64,000 nt of DNA from an uncultured Bacteroidota bacterium (GCA_903858475.1 CAIOIZ010000145.1:1-64000), one strand, 5' to 3'. Shown: positions 19,144-28,396, numbered from the stretch's first letter. The notes: a model not told the origin generated them from the sequence alone. Numbers and translations: made by a program.

Positions 19144-19824
19144 ATGAACGCTAAAATTTTACTCCTAGCATTAACTGTTGCTGCTTTCAGCAGTTGCACT
19201 ACCGCCTATAAAAGCGGCCAAACTCCTGATGATGTTTATTATAGTCCTATTAAGGTTGTAGAAGAAAATAATAACAATGATCAGCAACAAGATCAGGCTC
19301 AAAACAATCGTCAAACTGCAGAAGATCGCCAAATTCGTTGGGGTATCCGCGATCGTCGCTGGAGGGATTGGAATGACGACTACGATTATAGCTATCACAA
19401 TAGTCCTTATGGATATTGCAGCTGTTCCTGCAATAACAGTGGCTATTATTATAACCCTTATTATTCACCTTGGCCTGTTTACAATCCAAAGGTAAATCCA
19501 GTAATGGTTAATAGCACTCCCAGAATGATCAACCTAGGTGGTTACAATGGCTATAACAATGCGGTAAATTCTAATCCTAAATCAGGAGGAAATACCAATT
19601 GGGCTTCACCAGGAAAACAATACAATAATAGCAATAACCAAACCGGATTTGGCAGAGTAGTAAGACAGATTTTTAGTCCTGGTAGCGCTACTAATAATAC
19701 CGGTTCTAACAATAACAGTTCCTCTGGAAATAATACCAGAACTTATAGTCCATCTTCTAGTAGCAGTAGCTCTTCAGGTAGCAGTTCCTCTGGTCAACCA
19801 GTAACAAGACCAGGAAGAAACTAA
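19144..19824 (+). CDS. Low-complexity lipoprotein
   Basis: 226 residues. A lipoprotein signal ends at ALTVAAFSSC (Cys18). The mature protein is mostly low complexity: an Asn/Gln/Asp/Arg-rich segment (30-85), a Tyr/Cys/Ser-rich patch (YGYCSCSCNNSGYYYNPYY), an Asn/Gly-rich region and a Ser-rich tail. No catalytic fold is visible. It is probably an outer-membrane-anchored surface or stress-related structural lipoprotein; similar proteins are common and uncharacterised in Bacteroidota. A hairpin with arms TGAGCCG/CGGCTCA at 19854-19874 follows the stop and may end its transcript. Confidence 0.75.
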   Translation: MNAKILLLALTVAAFSSCTTAYKSGQTPDDVYYSPIKVVEENNNNDQQQDQAQNNRQTAEDRQIRWGIRDRRWRDWNDDYDYSYHNSPYGYCSCSCNNSGYYYNPYYSPWPVYNPKVNPVMVNSTPRMINLGGYNGYNNAVNSNPKSGGNTNWASPGKQYNNSNNQTGFGRVVRQIFSPGSATNNTGSNNNSSSGNNTRTYSPSSSSSSSSGSSSSGQPVTRPGRN

Positions 19825-19853
19825 TGCCCGCATTCCAATTTAAATAACTAGTA

Positions 19854-19874
19854 TGAGCCGATTTTGCCGGCTCA
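19854..19874 (+). terminator. Weak hairpin between the lipoprotein and FadL-like genes
   Basis: Seven-bp perfect stem TGAGCCG/CGGCTCA with a 7-nt loop, about 30 bp after the lipoprotein stop. It lacks a T-run, so it may be a weak terminator or mRNA 3' stabiliser. Confidence 0.35.
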
Positions 19875-19879
19875 GATAA

Positions 19880-19887
19880 TACTTTTG
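19880..19887 (+). promoter_or_regulatory. -7 promoter element of the FadL-like gene
   Basis: TACTTTTG ends only 2 nt before the ATG at 19890, so the predicted transcript would start at or just inside the start codon (leaderless), or the element is coincidental. Confidence 0.45.
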
Positions 19888-19889
19888 CC

Positions 19890-21431
19890 ATGAAAAAATA
19901 TTTACTCTTCTGCTTACTATTTGTCAGCAAGCAAATTATTGCACAGGTACCTGATGATGCTGTCCGCTATTCTAATTTTCCTCAAAATGGCACAGCTCGT
20001 AACCTAGCCATCGGGGGTGCAATGGGAAGTTTGGGTGGTGATATCAATGCTACTTTTGTCAACCCTGCAGGCCTTGGCTTTTATAAAACCGGAGAATTTG
20101 TATTTACCCCAGGCTTTATTTTGAATAATAACAAAGCCAGCTATCGTGATACAGACACCAAATCAAAAAAAAATGCGATGAGTTTTGGCACCAGCGGACT
20201 GGTCATTGGATTTCCCAATAGACGCAATAAGAATAGCAGTGCTGTTAGTCTTGCCATTACTCAAACAGCCAATTTTAATAACCAGCTTAATTATACTGGG
20301 CTGAACAATTACAGTAGTTTTAGTGAGCAATTTGCAGAAGAATTTGCTAAGAGCGGAAAATCCATCAACGAAGTTTTAAATAGCAATTCTATTTTTCCTT
20401 ATACCAGCGCCCCTGCCCTTTATGCTTATTTAATTGATACTGTAAAAGTAAATGGGGTATACCAGGTAAAGGGTGCTCCAGAATATATTTTAGATGCTGG
20501 GCAGGCCATTCGTCAGGATATGACCAAAGTTACCAAGGGTGGAATTACTGAGTTTGCATTAGGTCTTGCAAGTAACCATGCCGATAAATGGTTCTTTGGA
20601 GGAACAATTGGCATACCTTATTTAAGTTATAGCAGTAATATGACTTTTAAAGAATCAGACACCTCGTCTAACGGATCGAATCATTTTAAATCCTTTGACT
20701 ATAACGATCAATTTAAAACTACAGGATGGGGTGTAAATGTAAAGCTTGGCATGATTTACAGACCAAAAGAATATATTCGACTTGGACTTGCCTTGCATAC
20801 GCCCACTTTTAGTTCGCTGTCTGATACCCGTACCACTACCTTGAATACGCAATTAGAAAATCCAGTGGGTAGTTTCTCCGCCAGTTCGCTAACCTTTACG
20901 AACAATGTAGCAGGGGAAAGTAAATATTTTCAAACAGGTGTTTGGAAACTGATTGGAAGTGCCTCTTATGTATTCAGGGAAATTGAAAATGTAAAGAGAC
21001 AAAGAGCATTTATTACGGCAGATTTAGAATATGTAACACATGGTGCCAGTAGGTTTAATAGTAATAATGACCAGCCAACACAGGATGAAAAGAATTATTA
21101 CAAAGCCCTCAATAATGTCATTAAAGCCGAATACAAGGGTGCCATCAATGCAAGAATAGGAGGCGAATTGAAGTTCAACACTATTATGGGAAGATTGGGA
21201 TTTGCCTATTATGGCAACCCCTACAAAGATGCGGCTATCAAAGCCAATAAGATGTTATTAAGCGGTGGCTTGGGCTATCGCAATAAAGGGGTATTTTTTG
21301 ACCTTACTTACGTACATAACATAAGTAAAGATGCTGATTTTGCATATAGACTTGAGGATAGGGCTAATACGTATGCCAGCCTCAAGCAGACAAGAGGAAA
21401 TATTGTAGCAACCCTAGGTTTTAAACTTTAA
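19890..21431 (+). CDS. OmpP1/FadL-family outer membrane protein
   Basis: 513 residues with a signal peptide (KKYLLFCLLFVSKQIIAQ). The N-terminal mature segment carries FadL/OmpP1 hallmarks (SNFPQNGTARNLAIGGAMGSLGGD, then ATFVNPAGLGFY), followed by beta strands typical of a 14-strand barrel and ending in NIVATLGFKL. FadL-type barrels take up long-chain fatty acids or other hydrophobic compounds; the substrate cannot be deduced here. It is followed by a perfect inverted repeat (21461-21493). Confidence 0.85.
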   Translation: MKKYLLFCLLFVSKQIIAQVPDDAVRYSNFPQNGTARNLAIGGAMGSLGGDINATFVNPAGLGFYKTGEFVFTPGFILNNNKASYRDTDTKSKKNAMSFGTSGLVIGFPNRRNKNSSAVSLAITQTANFNNQLNYTGLNNYSSFSEQFAEEFAKSGKSINEVLNSNSIFPYTSAPALYAYLIDTVKVNGVYQVKGAPEYILDAGQAIRQDMTKVTKGGITEFALGLASNHADKWFFGGTIGIPYLSYSSNMTFKESDTSSNGSNHFKSFDYNDQFKTTGWGVNVKLGMIYRPKEYIRLGLALHTPTFSSLSDTRTTTLNTQLENPVGSFSASSLTFTNNVAGESKYFQTGVWKLIGSASYVFREIENVKRQRAFITADLEYVTHGASRFNSNNDQPTQDEKNYYKALNNVIKAEYKGAINARIGGELKFNTIMGRLGFAYYGNPYKDAAIKANKMLLSGGLGYRNKGVFFDLTYVHNISKDADFAYRLEDRANTYASLKQTRGNIVATLGFKL

Positions 21432-21460
21432 CCAAAAAACACATTAAAAATAAATTAAAC

Positions 21461-21493
21461 CCTTCGCAATAATTTGTAACATTATTGCGAAGG
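21461..21493 (+). terminator. Perfect hairpin after the FadL-like gene
   Basis: CCTTCGCAATAAT and ATTATTGCGAAGG form a 13-bp perfect stem around a 7-nt loop, 29 bp after the stop codon. There is no strong T-run (CATTCGTATATTTATT follows), so it is a weak intrinsic terminator or a transcript-end stabiliser. Confidence 0.6.
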
Positions 21494-21522
21494 CATTCGT
21501 ATATTTATTAAAATTATACTAT

Positions 21523-21921
21523 ATGAAAAGAATGGCCTTCTTTTTTGTTTTACTTACTGCCACTTGTCTGACGGTGAAAGCCTCACAAGATTCTTTACAG
21601 CAGTATGTCGCCAGGTATAAATTTCCCGAGGGCAGTCCGGTAAATGAAATCAATATTATATTGGAAAATGGCAATCTACAAATCACTTCCATCCTCGGAA
21701 ATTCGGCACTAGAAAAAACAACAGATGATCAATTTAGCATTGTAGCTTATAATGGCACAGCAAGTTTTCTCAGAAATAATGCAAAAAAAATAATCGGTTT
21801 AAAAATTGAGGCCATGGGAATCATCATGGAAGGGACTCGAGAAGAAGGCAATAGCCATGAAGATGGTAAGATTATTTTACCGATTAAATTTCCGATACCC
21901 ATGATACCGACAGACCTTTGA
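21523..21921 (+). CDS. Small exported protein, DUF3471-like
   Basis: 132 residues with a signal peptide (MAFFFVLLTATCLTVKAS). The mature part YKFPEGSPVNEINIILENGNLQI...GIKIEAMGIIMEGTRE resembles the DUF3471 beta domain usually fused to serine hydrolases, but here it stands alone. The last 38 bp overlap the 3' end of the convergent miaA gene. Role unknown, presumably periplasmic. Confidence 0.7.
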   Translation: MKRMAFFFVLLTATCLTVKASQDSLQQYVARYKFPEGSPVNEINIILENGNLQITSILGNSALEKTTDDQFSIVAYNGTASFLRNNAKKIIGLKIEAMGIIMEGTREEGNSHEDGKIILPIKFPIPMIPTDL

Positions 21922-22783
21922 TTGGTCTTGTCCATTTAATTTCAGCATCCCGTTTGAACCAAGTCATTTGCCTTTTAGCATATTGCCTTGTATGTTGCTT
22001 TATTCGTTCTACCGTTTCTGTAAATGTCTTGCTATTCCCATTTTTAAAATATTCAAAAAACTCAGAATAGCCCACCGTTTTCAAAGCATTCAAAGATTGA
22101 AATGGCAAAAGGCCTAGCACTTCCTGTTCTAGTCCAGCTGCAATCATTTCATCCACGCGCTGATTGATTCGTTCATAGAGTATTTCCCTAGGCAATTCTA
22201 ATCCTATCTTAATGACATTAAAATCTCGCTGTTTTTTTTGTCGTAGCTGATAGCTGAGGATGCTATTACCGGTAAATATCATCACTTCTAAAGCACGCAT
22301 TACTCGTTGGGGATTATGCATTTCTCCTTTTTCAAAAAACAAAGGGTCCTTACCCATTATTTGATCTTGTAACCAGGCCATCCCCTGTTGCTCATAATTT
22401 AAAATAATTTCTGTGCGAATTGATTCAGGTACTGCAGGAACTGCATCCAAGCCCTCGCAGAAAGACTTGATATAGAGGCCCGTTCCTCCTACCATTACCA
22501 GCTGGTCTTTTTTTTCAAATATTTTTTCAGCAGCAGCCAATGCATATTTTTCAAAATCTGCAGCATTCACTTCTTCAGTAATAGAATGAGAATTAACAAA
22601 GTGGTGAGGAACTGTATTTAATTCTTCGATAGACGGTTTAGCGACGCCTATATTCAGTTCTTTATAACACTGACGGCTATCCGAAGAAATAATTTCGGTA
22701 TTAAGCGCAACTGCAAGCTCAATTGCAAGGGAAGTTTTTCCTACGGCAGTAGGTCCGCAAATAATGATGCAAGTTTTATTCAT
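21884..22783 (-). CDS. miaA: tRNA dimethylallyltransferase MiaA
   Basis: Transfers a dimethylallyl group to A37 of tRNAs reading UNN codons. P-loop GPTAVGKTSLAIELA at residue 9, the conserved SSDSRQCYKELNIGVAKPS, GGTGLYIKSF and the C-terminal QHTRQYAKRQMTWF zinc-less motif are all present. Length 299 is typical. The terminal 38 bp overlap the convergent DUF3471-like gene. The gene lies 50 bp downstream of the pRiA4b ORF-3-like gene on the same strand. Confidence 0.97.
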   Translation of the reverse strand: MNKTCIIICGPTAVGKTSLAIELAVALNTEIISSDSRQCYKELNIGVAKPSIEELNTVPHHFVNSHSITEEVNAADFEKYALAAAEKIFEKKDQLVMVGGTGLYIKSFCEGLDAVPAVPESIRTEIILNYEQQGMAWLQDQIMGKDPLFFEKGEMHNPQRVMRALEVMIFTGNSILSYQLRQKKQRDFNVIKIGLELPREILYERINQRVDEMIAAGLEQEVLGLLPFQSLNALKTVGYSEFFEYFKNGNSKTFTETVERIKQHTRQYAKRQMTWFKRDAEIKWTRPIKGLSVSWVSEI

Positions 22784-22833
22784 GTAGTTGTTTAGGCTGA
22801 TGAAGAGCCCAACATTTTATTGAACTGAAAATT

Positions 22834-23412
22834 TTAGAACCCATCATTGGCTTCATCAGAAGATATTTCTTCTTCTGGATCGGCCTCACTTTCATCTTCC
22901 GGATCGCCCTCCGTACCAAAGCCATCACTTAATGCATCGGGTTGCAAATCATATTTCTCTTCCATTTCTGCCAATCGACTATCCACCAGCCCCTTGGTAC
23001 CATATTGAGATGGCGCAATACCTTCCTTACGTATACAAGTAGGATATTCTAATTTTTTATTCCCCTCTTTGTCTACATTAATAAGTTCTACCATAAAATG
23101 CCAATACTTATTAAAATCATATTCATAAATAAACTTCTGATTAGGATCCTTTATTTCTGAACCAATAGTAGTATCCCCCATTATCAATGGATCAACTATA
23201 TAGACCTTATCATAAACTTCAATAGAAATCTCTCTACCCCGTTGCCACTGATCGTTGCTTCGATAGAAAGTAGCTTTGTGTTGGCTATCAAACTCAAAAC
23301 TTTTAAGAATGGCCAAATGCAGGTCAAAAAATGTTTGGGTATGCTTGATTACCACATCTCTGTATATGCTGTCATCATCTTCCCAATAAGCTCTAAACTT
23401 TAATATTGCCAT
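22834..23412 (-). CDS. pRiA4b ORF-3-like protein
   Basis: 192 residues. The first 120 match the plasmid pRiA4b ORF-3 family pattern (ILKFRAYWEDDDSIYRDVVI, then FDLHLAILKSFEFDSQHKATFY and FIYEYDFNKYWHFMVELINV); the last 45 residues are strongly acidic (EGDPEDESEADPEEE). Biochemical function is unknown. It is chromosomal and flanked by tRNA-processing genes (cca upstream, miaA downstream), so there is no sign of plasmid origin. Confidence 0.88.
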   Translation of the reverse strand: MAILKFRAYWEDDDSIYRDVVIKHTQTFFDLHLAILKSFEFDSQHKATFYRSNDQWQRGREISIEVYDKVYIVDPLIMGDTTIGSEIKDPNQKFIYEYDFNKYWHFMVELINVDKEGNKKLEYPTCIRKEGIAPSQYGTKGLVDSRLAEMEEKYDLQPDALSDGFGTEGDPEDESEADPEEEISSDEANDGF

Positions 23413-23445
23413 ACTGTAAAATTAGTGATTCTGTTGTTAGAAATA

Positions 23446-23470
23446 AAAAATAGCCTTGTGCTGTCAAGGC
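23446..23470 (-). terminator. Terminator overlapping the cca stop codon
   Basis: On the minus strand GCCTTG-ACAGCA-CAAGGC is followed by TATTTTTTATTT. The upstream stem arm contains the last sense codon and the TGA stop of cca (23464-23466), so terminator and stop codon share bases. Confidence 0.65.
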
Positions 23471-24882
23471 CGGGTTTTAAGGCCCATTTCGGTTGCTTTA
23501 TCCAGCATCAATTGAGTGGCTGCTGCCAGATTGTTTTCAATGTCTCCGTCCAAAATAGCATTGCGAATAGCGTCTTTGATAAGGCCTACTTCTTTAGAGG
23601 GAGGCAGTCCAAAGGTTTCCATAATCATTTCACCAGTAATAGGTGGTTGCCAATTGCGTAAATGATCCTTTTCTTCCACTTCTGCACATCTTGCCCTAAC
23701 CATTTCAAAATTTTCTAAATATCGTTTTACCTTTTGTTTGTTTTTGCTAGTGATATCTGCTTCACACAATGTCATCAATGCTTCAAAATCATCACCAGCA
23801 TCAAACAATAATCTTCGTATTGCGCTGTCGGTGATATTTTCTTTGGTCAAACTTATAGGGCGAAGATGTAGTTCTACCATTTTGCGAACAAAACGCATTT
23901 TTTCATTTTGTGGCAACCGAAGTTTGGTAAATATTTTGGGCACCATTCTTCCCCCTATTACTTCATGGCCATGAAACGTCCAACCATGCCCTTCTTCAAA
24001 TTTTTTGGTAGCTGGTTTTGCTATATCGTGTAATACGGCGGCCCAGCGCAACCAAAGGTCATCTGTATTTTTACAGATATTATCTACTACTTGTAAAGTG
24101 TGATAGAAATTATCCTTGTGTCCATGCCCATCAATATATTCCGCTCCAGACAATTGAGCAAATGCAGGGAAAATAATATCTAGCAACCCGGTTTTAAATA
24201 ATAGGTCGAAACCAATCGATGGCTTTGCAGTCAACAAAATTTTATTCAATTCATCAGCAATTCTTTCACTACTTACAATTTTAATTCTTTCAGCATATTG
24301 GGCAATCGCTTCCAAAGTGTTTGCTTCAATGGTAAATTGCAATTGAGCCGAAAACCGAATGGCCCTCATCATCCTTAGGGGGTCATCACTAAAAGTGATA
24401 CCTGGCTCCAATGGTGTTTTAATAATTTTATTCTGCAGATCTAAGATACCATTGAATGGATCGATTAGTTGTCCGTAGTCTTGTTCATTTAAACTAATGG
24501 CCAACGCATTAATAGTAAAATCTCTTCTGTTCTGATCGTCTTCAATGCTGCCATTTTCTACTGCCGGCTTTCTACTGGAAAAATCGTAGCTCTCTTTTCT
24601 AGCACCCACAAATTCAATTTCCATTTGAGCGGTTTTGATTTGTGCAGTACCAAAATTTTTAAAAAAATGAACTTCTGGTTTAGGGAAAAACATGCCAGCT
24701 ACTTTTTCGGCCAAAACAATTCCATCGCCAACACAAACTATATCGACGTCTTTGGTAGCTCTTCCGATTAATTTATCCCTCACAAATCCGCCAATAGCAT
24801 AACAGGGAACGTTTAGTTCCTTCGCTGCCAAGGCTATTTTTTTTAACAGCGCCAGTTCAATATCGGTGCAGGGTATTTGCAT
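23464..24882 (-). CDS. cca: CCA tRNA nucleotidyltransferase with HD domain
   Basis: Class II nucleotidyltransferase (472 residues) that adds or repairs the 3' CCA of tRNAs. The nucleotide-binding core is [21 protein letters not shown] (residues 30-50), with RRDFTINAL and the [12 protein letters not shown] neck helix; an HD phosphohydrolase domain ([10 protein letters not shown], about 290) follows. A -7 element TATTTTTG ends 7 nt before the ATG, and a perfect 17-bp palindrome lies just upstream of it. The transcript ends in a terminator embedded in the stop codon. Confidence 0.95.
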   Translation of the reverse strand: MQIPCTDIELALLKKIALAAKELNVPCYAIGGFVRDKLIGRATKDVDIVCVGDGIVLAEKVAGMFFPKPEVHFFKNFGTAQIKTAQMEIEFVGARKESYDFSSRKPAVENGSIEDDQNRRDFTINALAISLNEQDYGQLIDPFNGILDLQNKIIKTPLEPGITFSDDPLRMMRAIRFSAQLQFTIEANTLEAIAQYAERIKIVSSERIADELNKILLTAKPSIGFDLLFKTGLLDIIFPAFAQLSGAEYIDGHGHKDNFYHTLQVVDNICKNTDDLWLRWAAVLHDIAKPATKKFEEGHGWTFHGHEVIGGRMVPKIFTKLRLPQNEKMRFVRKMVELHLRPISLTKENITDSAIRRLLFDAGDDFEALMTLCEADITSKNKQKVKRYLENFEMVRARCAEVEEKDHLRNWQPPITGEMIMETFGLPPSKEVGLIKDAIRNAILDGDIENNLAAATQLMLDKATEMGLKTRP

Positions 24883-24889
24883 GAAAGGA

Positions 24890-24897
24890 CAAAAATA
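24890..24897 (-). promoter_or_regulatory. -7 promoter element of cca
   Basis: Minus-strand TATTTTTG (TAnnTTTG) with 7 nt to the ATG, so the transcript should have at most a few untranslated bases. Confidence 0.5.
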
Positions 24898-24904
24898 AGC
24901 AATG

Positions 24905-24921
24905 CGTTCAATGATTGAACG
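24905..24921. promoter_or_regulatory. Perfect 17-bp palindrome upstream of cca
   Basis: CGTTCAAT-G-ATTGAACG sits directly upstream of the cca -7 element, where an operator would act, and also 31 bp after the stop of the upstream cysteine desulfurase gene. An outer GCAAT/ATTGC pair extends it, so it could instead be a transcript-end hairpin for that gene. Confidence 0.45.
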
Positions 24922-24951
24922 GTTAATGCCTATTGCATTTAAAATGGATGA

Positions 24952-26085
24952 TTAAATTAGTTCTTTTAGCTTACTTATGACTTCATCTACCTGTGGCTTG
25001 GTATTGTGACGACTAAAACTAAACCGAACGGTTACCTGATTAGGATTATTATTAATGGCTCTAATTACATGGCTGCCTTGATCTGCACCACTTGTACAGG
25101 CGCTACCACCACTGGCGCAAATATTATTAATATCCAAATTGAAAAGAAGCATTTCGGATTTTTCTGTTTTGGGAAAACTTACATTCAGTACCGTATATAA
25201 ACTTTTACCTAAAACATCGCCATTAAAAGTAATACCTGGAAATTGCTTGCACAATTCATCATGCATATAATGTTTTAATGATCCAATAAAGGCACTGTCT
25301 TCTTCGTAACGTTTGGTAGCCATTTCTAAAGCGCTTGCAAATCCAACTATACCATATAAATTTTCGGTACCTGCCCGCATATTCCTTTCTTGTGCCCCAC
25401 CATGCATAAATGGTTTTATTTTCACATTTTCATTGATGTATAAAATGCCCACTCCCTTGGGCCCATGGAATTTATGAGCAGCGCCTGTAATGAAATGCAC
25501 CGGTGTATTGCGTAAATCAAAGGGGAAATGCCCTACTGTTTGTACCGTATCGCTGTGGAAGATAGCATTGTACAATTTGCACAAATTACCAGTTGCCTGC
25601 ATATCCAACATATTGCCAATTTCATTATTGGCATGCATGAGTGTTACCAGTGATTTCGACTCAGATGAAGCCAATAATCTTTCCAAATCTTCTAAATCGA
25701 TATGTCCGTCTGACAACAATTTTACATAACTAACTTTAGCGCGTTCTTGTGTCCCTAAATTTTCAACAGTATGCAAAACAGCATGATGTTCAATTGAAGA
25801 AGTTATGATATGCCGACAACCCAAATCATTGACTGCTGCATGGATAGCGGTATTGCTACTCTCTGTTCCACCACTGGTAAAAAAGATTTCAGCAGGATGA
25901 GCGTTTAGTAATTTAGCCACTGATTTTCTTGCCGCTTCAATGGCCATCCTGGTTTCTCTACCATAGGAATAAATAGAAGATGGATTGCCAAATTTATTGG
26001 TCAAATAAGGCATCATGCTTTCCAACACATGTGGATCCAAGGATGTGGTGGCAGCATTGTCAAAATAAATTCTATTTGTATTCAT
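24952..26085 (-). CDS. Cysteine desulfurase, NifS/IscS family
   Basis: PLP enzyme of 377 residues that takes sulfur from cysteine for Fe-S cluster or thio-cofactor synthesis. The PLP lysine is in TGAAHKFHGPKGVG; the catalytic cysteine loop is CASGGSACTSG near residue 325. The N-terminal IYFDNAATTSLDP is typical. It is not inside an isc or suf operon, so its acceptor is not evident; tRNA thiolation would suit the neighbouring tRNA genes but is inference. Two direct ACTGAGTATT repeats precede the gene. Confidence 0.93.
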   Translation of the reverse strand: MNTNRIYFDNAATTSLDPHVLESMMPYLTNKFGNPSSIYSYGRETRMAIEAARKSVAKLLNAHPAEIFFTSGGTESSNTAIHAAVNDLGCRHIITSSIEHHAVLHTVENLGTQERAKVSYVKLLSDGHIDLEDLERLLASSESKSLVTLMHANNEIGNMLDMQATGNLCKLYNAIFHSDTVQTVGHFPFDLRNTPVHFITGAAHKFHGPKGVGILYINENVKIKPFMHGGAQERNMRAGTENLYGIVGFASALEMATKRYEEDSAFIGSLKHYMHDELCKQFPGITFNGDVLGKSLYTVLNVSFPKTEKSEMLLFNLDINNICASGGSACTSGADQGSHVIRAINNNPNQVTVRFSFSRHNTKPQVDEVISKLKELI

Positions 26086-26089
26086 ACCT

Positions 26090-26113
26090 ACTGAGTATTG
26101 ATCACTGAGTATT
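26090..26113. repeat. Direct repeat ACTGAGTATT x2
   Basis: Two identical 10-bp copies with a 14-bp period (26090-26099 and 26104-26113), immediately upstream of the cysteine desulfurase start. A CTGAGTATT copy also occurs at 31044-31052, with an inverted partner AATACTC at 31078-31084. Confidence 0.6.
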
Positions 26114-26163
26114 TTAAAAAAATATATTGATGTTCAAAATCCTATTTTTAAAACTTCTAAATA

Positions 26164-27543
26164 CTAAGCCATTTCTCCAATATCCTGCATCAATCTTTTT
26201 GCGATGTTATCGGCAGTTGTTTCAAAATTACTTTCCGCATAAATTCTAATTATAGGCTCTGTATTGCTTGTCCGAAGATGCACCCAATCGGTATCAAATT
26301 CAATTTTCAATCCATCTTCTGTATTGATGGGTTGATTCTTATACTTGGCCTTTATCTTATCGAAGATCTGTAAAACATCTGTTTCTTTTTGCAGGGCAAT
26401 TTTATTTTTGCTAATAAAATAATCCGGATATGTATTGCGCAATTGTTTAATTGTTTTCTCTTGTTGAGCCAAATGAGTTAAGAACAAACCGATACCAATT
26501 AAAGCATCTCTACCGTAATGCAAGTCGGGAACAATAATACCGCCATTACCTTCTCCCCCAATTACAGCATCCACTGCTTTCATTTTATTAACCACATTTA
26601 CTTCCCCCACAGCACTGGGAAAATACAATCCACCATGTTTCAAGGTAACATCTTTTAATGCTCTTGTAGAAGACATATTGCTCACTGTATTCCCTTTCTT
26701 TTTACTCAACACATAATCCGCCACTGCCACTAGGGTATATTCTTCGCCAAACATACTACCATCTTCACATACAAAGCAAAGCCTATCTACATCTGGATCT
26801 ACTGCAATTCCTAAGTCGGCATTTAGTTTTACTACTTCATTACTCAAGGCTGTTAAATGCTCGGGCAATGGCTCTGGGTTGTGTGCAAATTTTCCATTCA
26901 CTTCAGCATTTAATACTGTAACTTCTTTAACGCCCAATGCTTTTAACAATGCAGGCACTGCAATGGCCCCTGAACTATTTACGGCATCTACTACAATTTT
27001 GAATTGGGCTTTTTTAATTGCAGCCACATCCACGAGTGGGTAGTGCAATACCTTTTCAATATGTTGATCTAAAGAGGTTGTATCCAATTGATAGCTGCCT
27101 AATTTATCAACAGCAGAAAAATCGAATGCTTCCTTCTCTGCAATGGACAAAATTAATTGTCCTTCTTCGGCACTAATAAATTCGCCTCGATGGTTCAATA
27201 ATTTTAGCGCATTCCATTCCTTTGGATTATGGCTGGCAGTTAGTATAATACCGCCTGCAGCGCCTTGCATTTGCACTGCCATTTCTACCGTAGGAGTAGT
27301 ACTTAATCCAAGATCAATAACATCCCATCCCAGTGCTAAAAGTGTATTGGCTACCAATTGACTAACCATTGCACCGCTCATTCTCCCATCCCGTCCTATA
27401 ATTACTTTTTTATTTTCGGATGACGATGCTAGCCAAGTGCCGTAAGCGGCTGCAAATTTTACTATGTCCAAAGGGGTTAAGTTCTCAGTTGTTTTCCCTC
27501 CTATTGTACCTCTGATGCCGGAAATGCTTTTTATCAATGTCAT
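26164..27543 (-). CDS. glmM: Phosphoglucosamine mutase GlmM
   Basis: Interconverts glucosamine 6- and 1-phosphate for peptidoglycan and LPS precursors. The phosphoserine motif is TASHNPKEWNALK (about residue 100), the metal-binding loop DPDVDRL is near 245, and the sugar-binding loop GGEGNGG is near 330. The length of 459 fits Bacteroidota GlmM. The phosphomannomutase activity of sister families cannot be fully excluded by eye. A TATCTTTG -7 element lies 23 bp upstream of the ATG. Confidence 0.9.
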   Translation of the reverse strand: MTLIKSISGIRGTIGGKTTENLTPLDIVKFAAAYGTWLASSSENKKVIIGRDGRMSGAMVSQLVANTLLALGWDVIDLGLSTTPTVEMAVQMQGAAGGIILTASHNPKEWNALKLLNHRGEFISAEEGQLILSIAEKEAFDFSAVDKLGSYQLDTTSLDQHIEKVLHYPLVDVAAIKKAQFKIVVDAVNSSGAIAVPALLKALGVKEVTVLNAEVNGKFAHNPEPLPEHLTALSNEVVKLNADLGIAVDPDVDRLCFVCEDGSMFGEEYTLVAVADYVLSKKKGNTVSNMSSTRALKDVTLKHGGLYFPSAVGEVNVVNKMKAVDAVIGGEGNGGIIVPDLHYGRDALIGIGLFLTHLAQQEKTIKQLRNTYPDYFISKNKIALQKETDVLQIFDKIKAKYKNQPINTEDGLKIEFDTDWVHLRTSNTEPIIRIYAESNFETTADNIAKRLMQDIGEMA

Positions 27544-27565
27544 TACACTTATTATTTAGGGGTCA

Positions 27566-27573
27566 CAAAGATA
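27566..27573 (-). promoter_or_regulatory. -7 promoter element of glmM
   Basis: Minus-strand TATCTTTG, an exact TAnnTTTG match, 22 bp upstream of the glmM start and in the 112-bp gap to the divergent methyltransferase gene. Confidence 0.6.
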
Positions 27574-27643
27574 CAAAAGACTTGGCAGAGCAGTTAACGC
27601 AATCAACTCATTAATAGCAGATACAGGATAAAGGCTAGTTCAT

Positions 27644-27651
27644 TACCTTTG
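27644..27651 (+). promoter_or_regulatory. -7 promoter element of the methyltransferase gene
   Basis: TACCTTTG with only CGGC between it and the ATG at 27656, so the predicted transcription start falls on or next to the start codon (leaderless). Confidence 0.55.
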
Positions 27652-27655
27652 CGGC

Positions 27656-28396
27656 ATGCAGCAACAATGGTTTAAAGATTGGTTCAACACCCCTTACTAT
27701 CATTTACTTTATTTCAAAAGGGACGAGCAGGAAGCTGCTAATTTCATCAGCAAATTAATTGAATATCTACAGCCAATAGCCGGTGCAAGGATGCTAGATG
27801 TAGCCTGTGGCAAAGGCAGGCATTCAATTCATCTGGCAGAAAAGGGATATGATATTACTGGCATTGATTTGAGTGCCGATAGTATCAAAGAAGCACTCGA
27901 GTCGGCGAATGACCATTTGAATTTTTACCAACATGATATGCGCCTCCCCTTTTGGATTAATTATTTCGACTACGCATTTAATTTTTTTACCAGCTTCGGT
28001 TATTTTAAAACCACACGGGAAAATGACAATGCCATTCGTACCATTGCACAATCAATTCGGCCAGGCGGCTACTTTGTGATGGACTACCTGAATGTTCACT
28101 ATGCAGAAGACCATTTAGTATACCAAACCGAAAAACAAATAGAGGGCATAAATTTCATCATCACCAAATGGCTGGATGAAAACTATTTTTATAAAAAAAT
28201 AGTGGTAGAAGATGAATCCTTAGAAAGTCCACTGGAATATACTGAACAAGTAGCCAAATTTTCTTTAGGCGATTTTACAGAAATGTTTTCCTATCAGAAT
28301 ATGCAGATTCAGGAAGTATTTGGAGACTATAATTTTTCTGCATATGATATCAGAAAATCGCCCAGGCTTATTATGATTGCAAAAAAAATCAGGTAG
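27656..28396 (+). CDS. Class I SAM-dependent methyltransferase
   Basis: 246-residue cytoplasmic methyltransferase with a Rossmann core: motif I MLDVACGKGRHSIHLAEKG (about 45), motif post-I ITGIDLS, and motif II FNFFTSFGYF. The substrate is not apparent; related Bacteroidota proteins are annotated only by the fold. It converges with the next gene with an 8-bp overlap (TCAGGTAG). Confidence 0.88.
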   Translation: MQQQWFKDWFNTPYYHLLYFKRDEQEAANFISKLIEYLQPIAGARMLDVACGKGRHSIHLAEKGYDITGIDLSADSIKEALESANDHLNFYQHDMRLPFWINYFDYAFNFFTSFGYFKTTRENDNAIRTIAQSIRPGGYFVMDYLNVHYAEDHLVYQTEKQIEGINFIITKWLDENYFYKKIVVEDESLESPLEYTEQVAKFSLGDFTEMFSYQNMQIQEVFGDYNFSAYDIRKSPRLIMIAKKIR

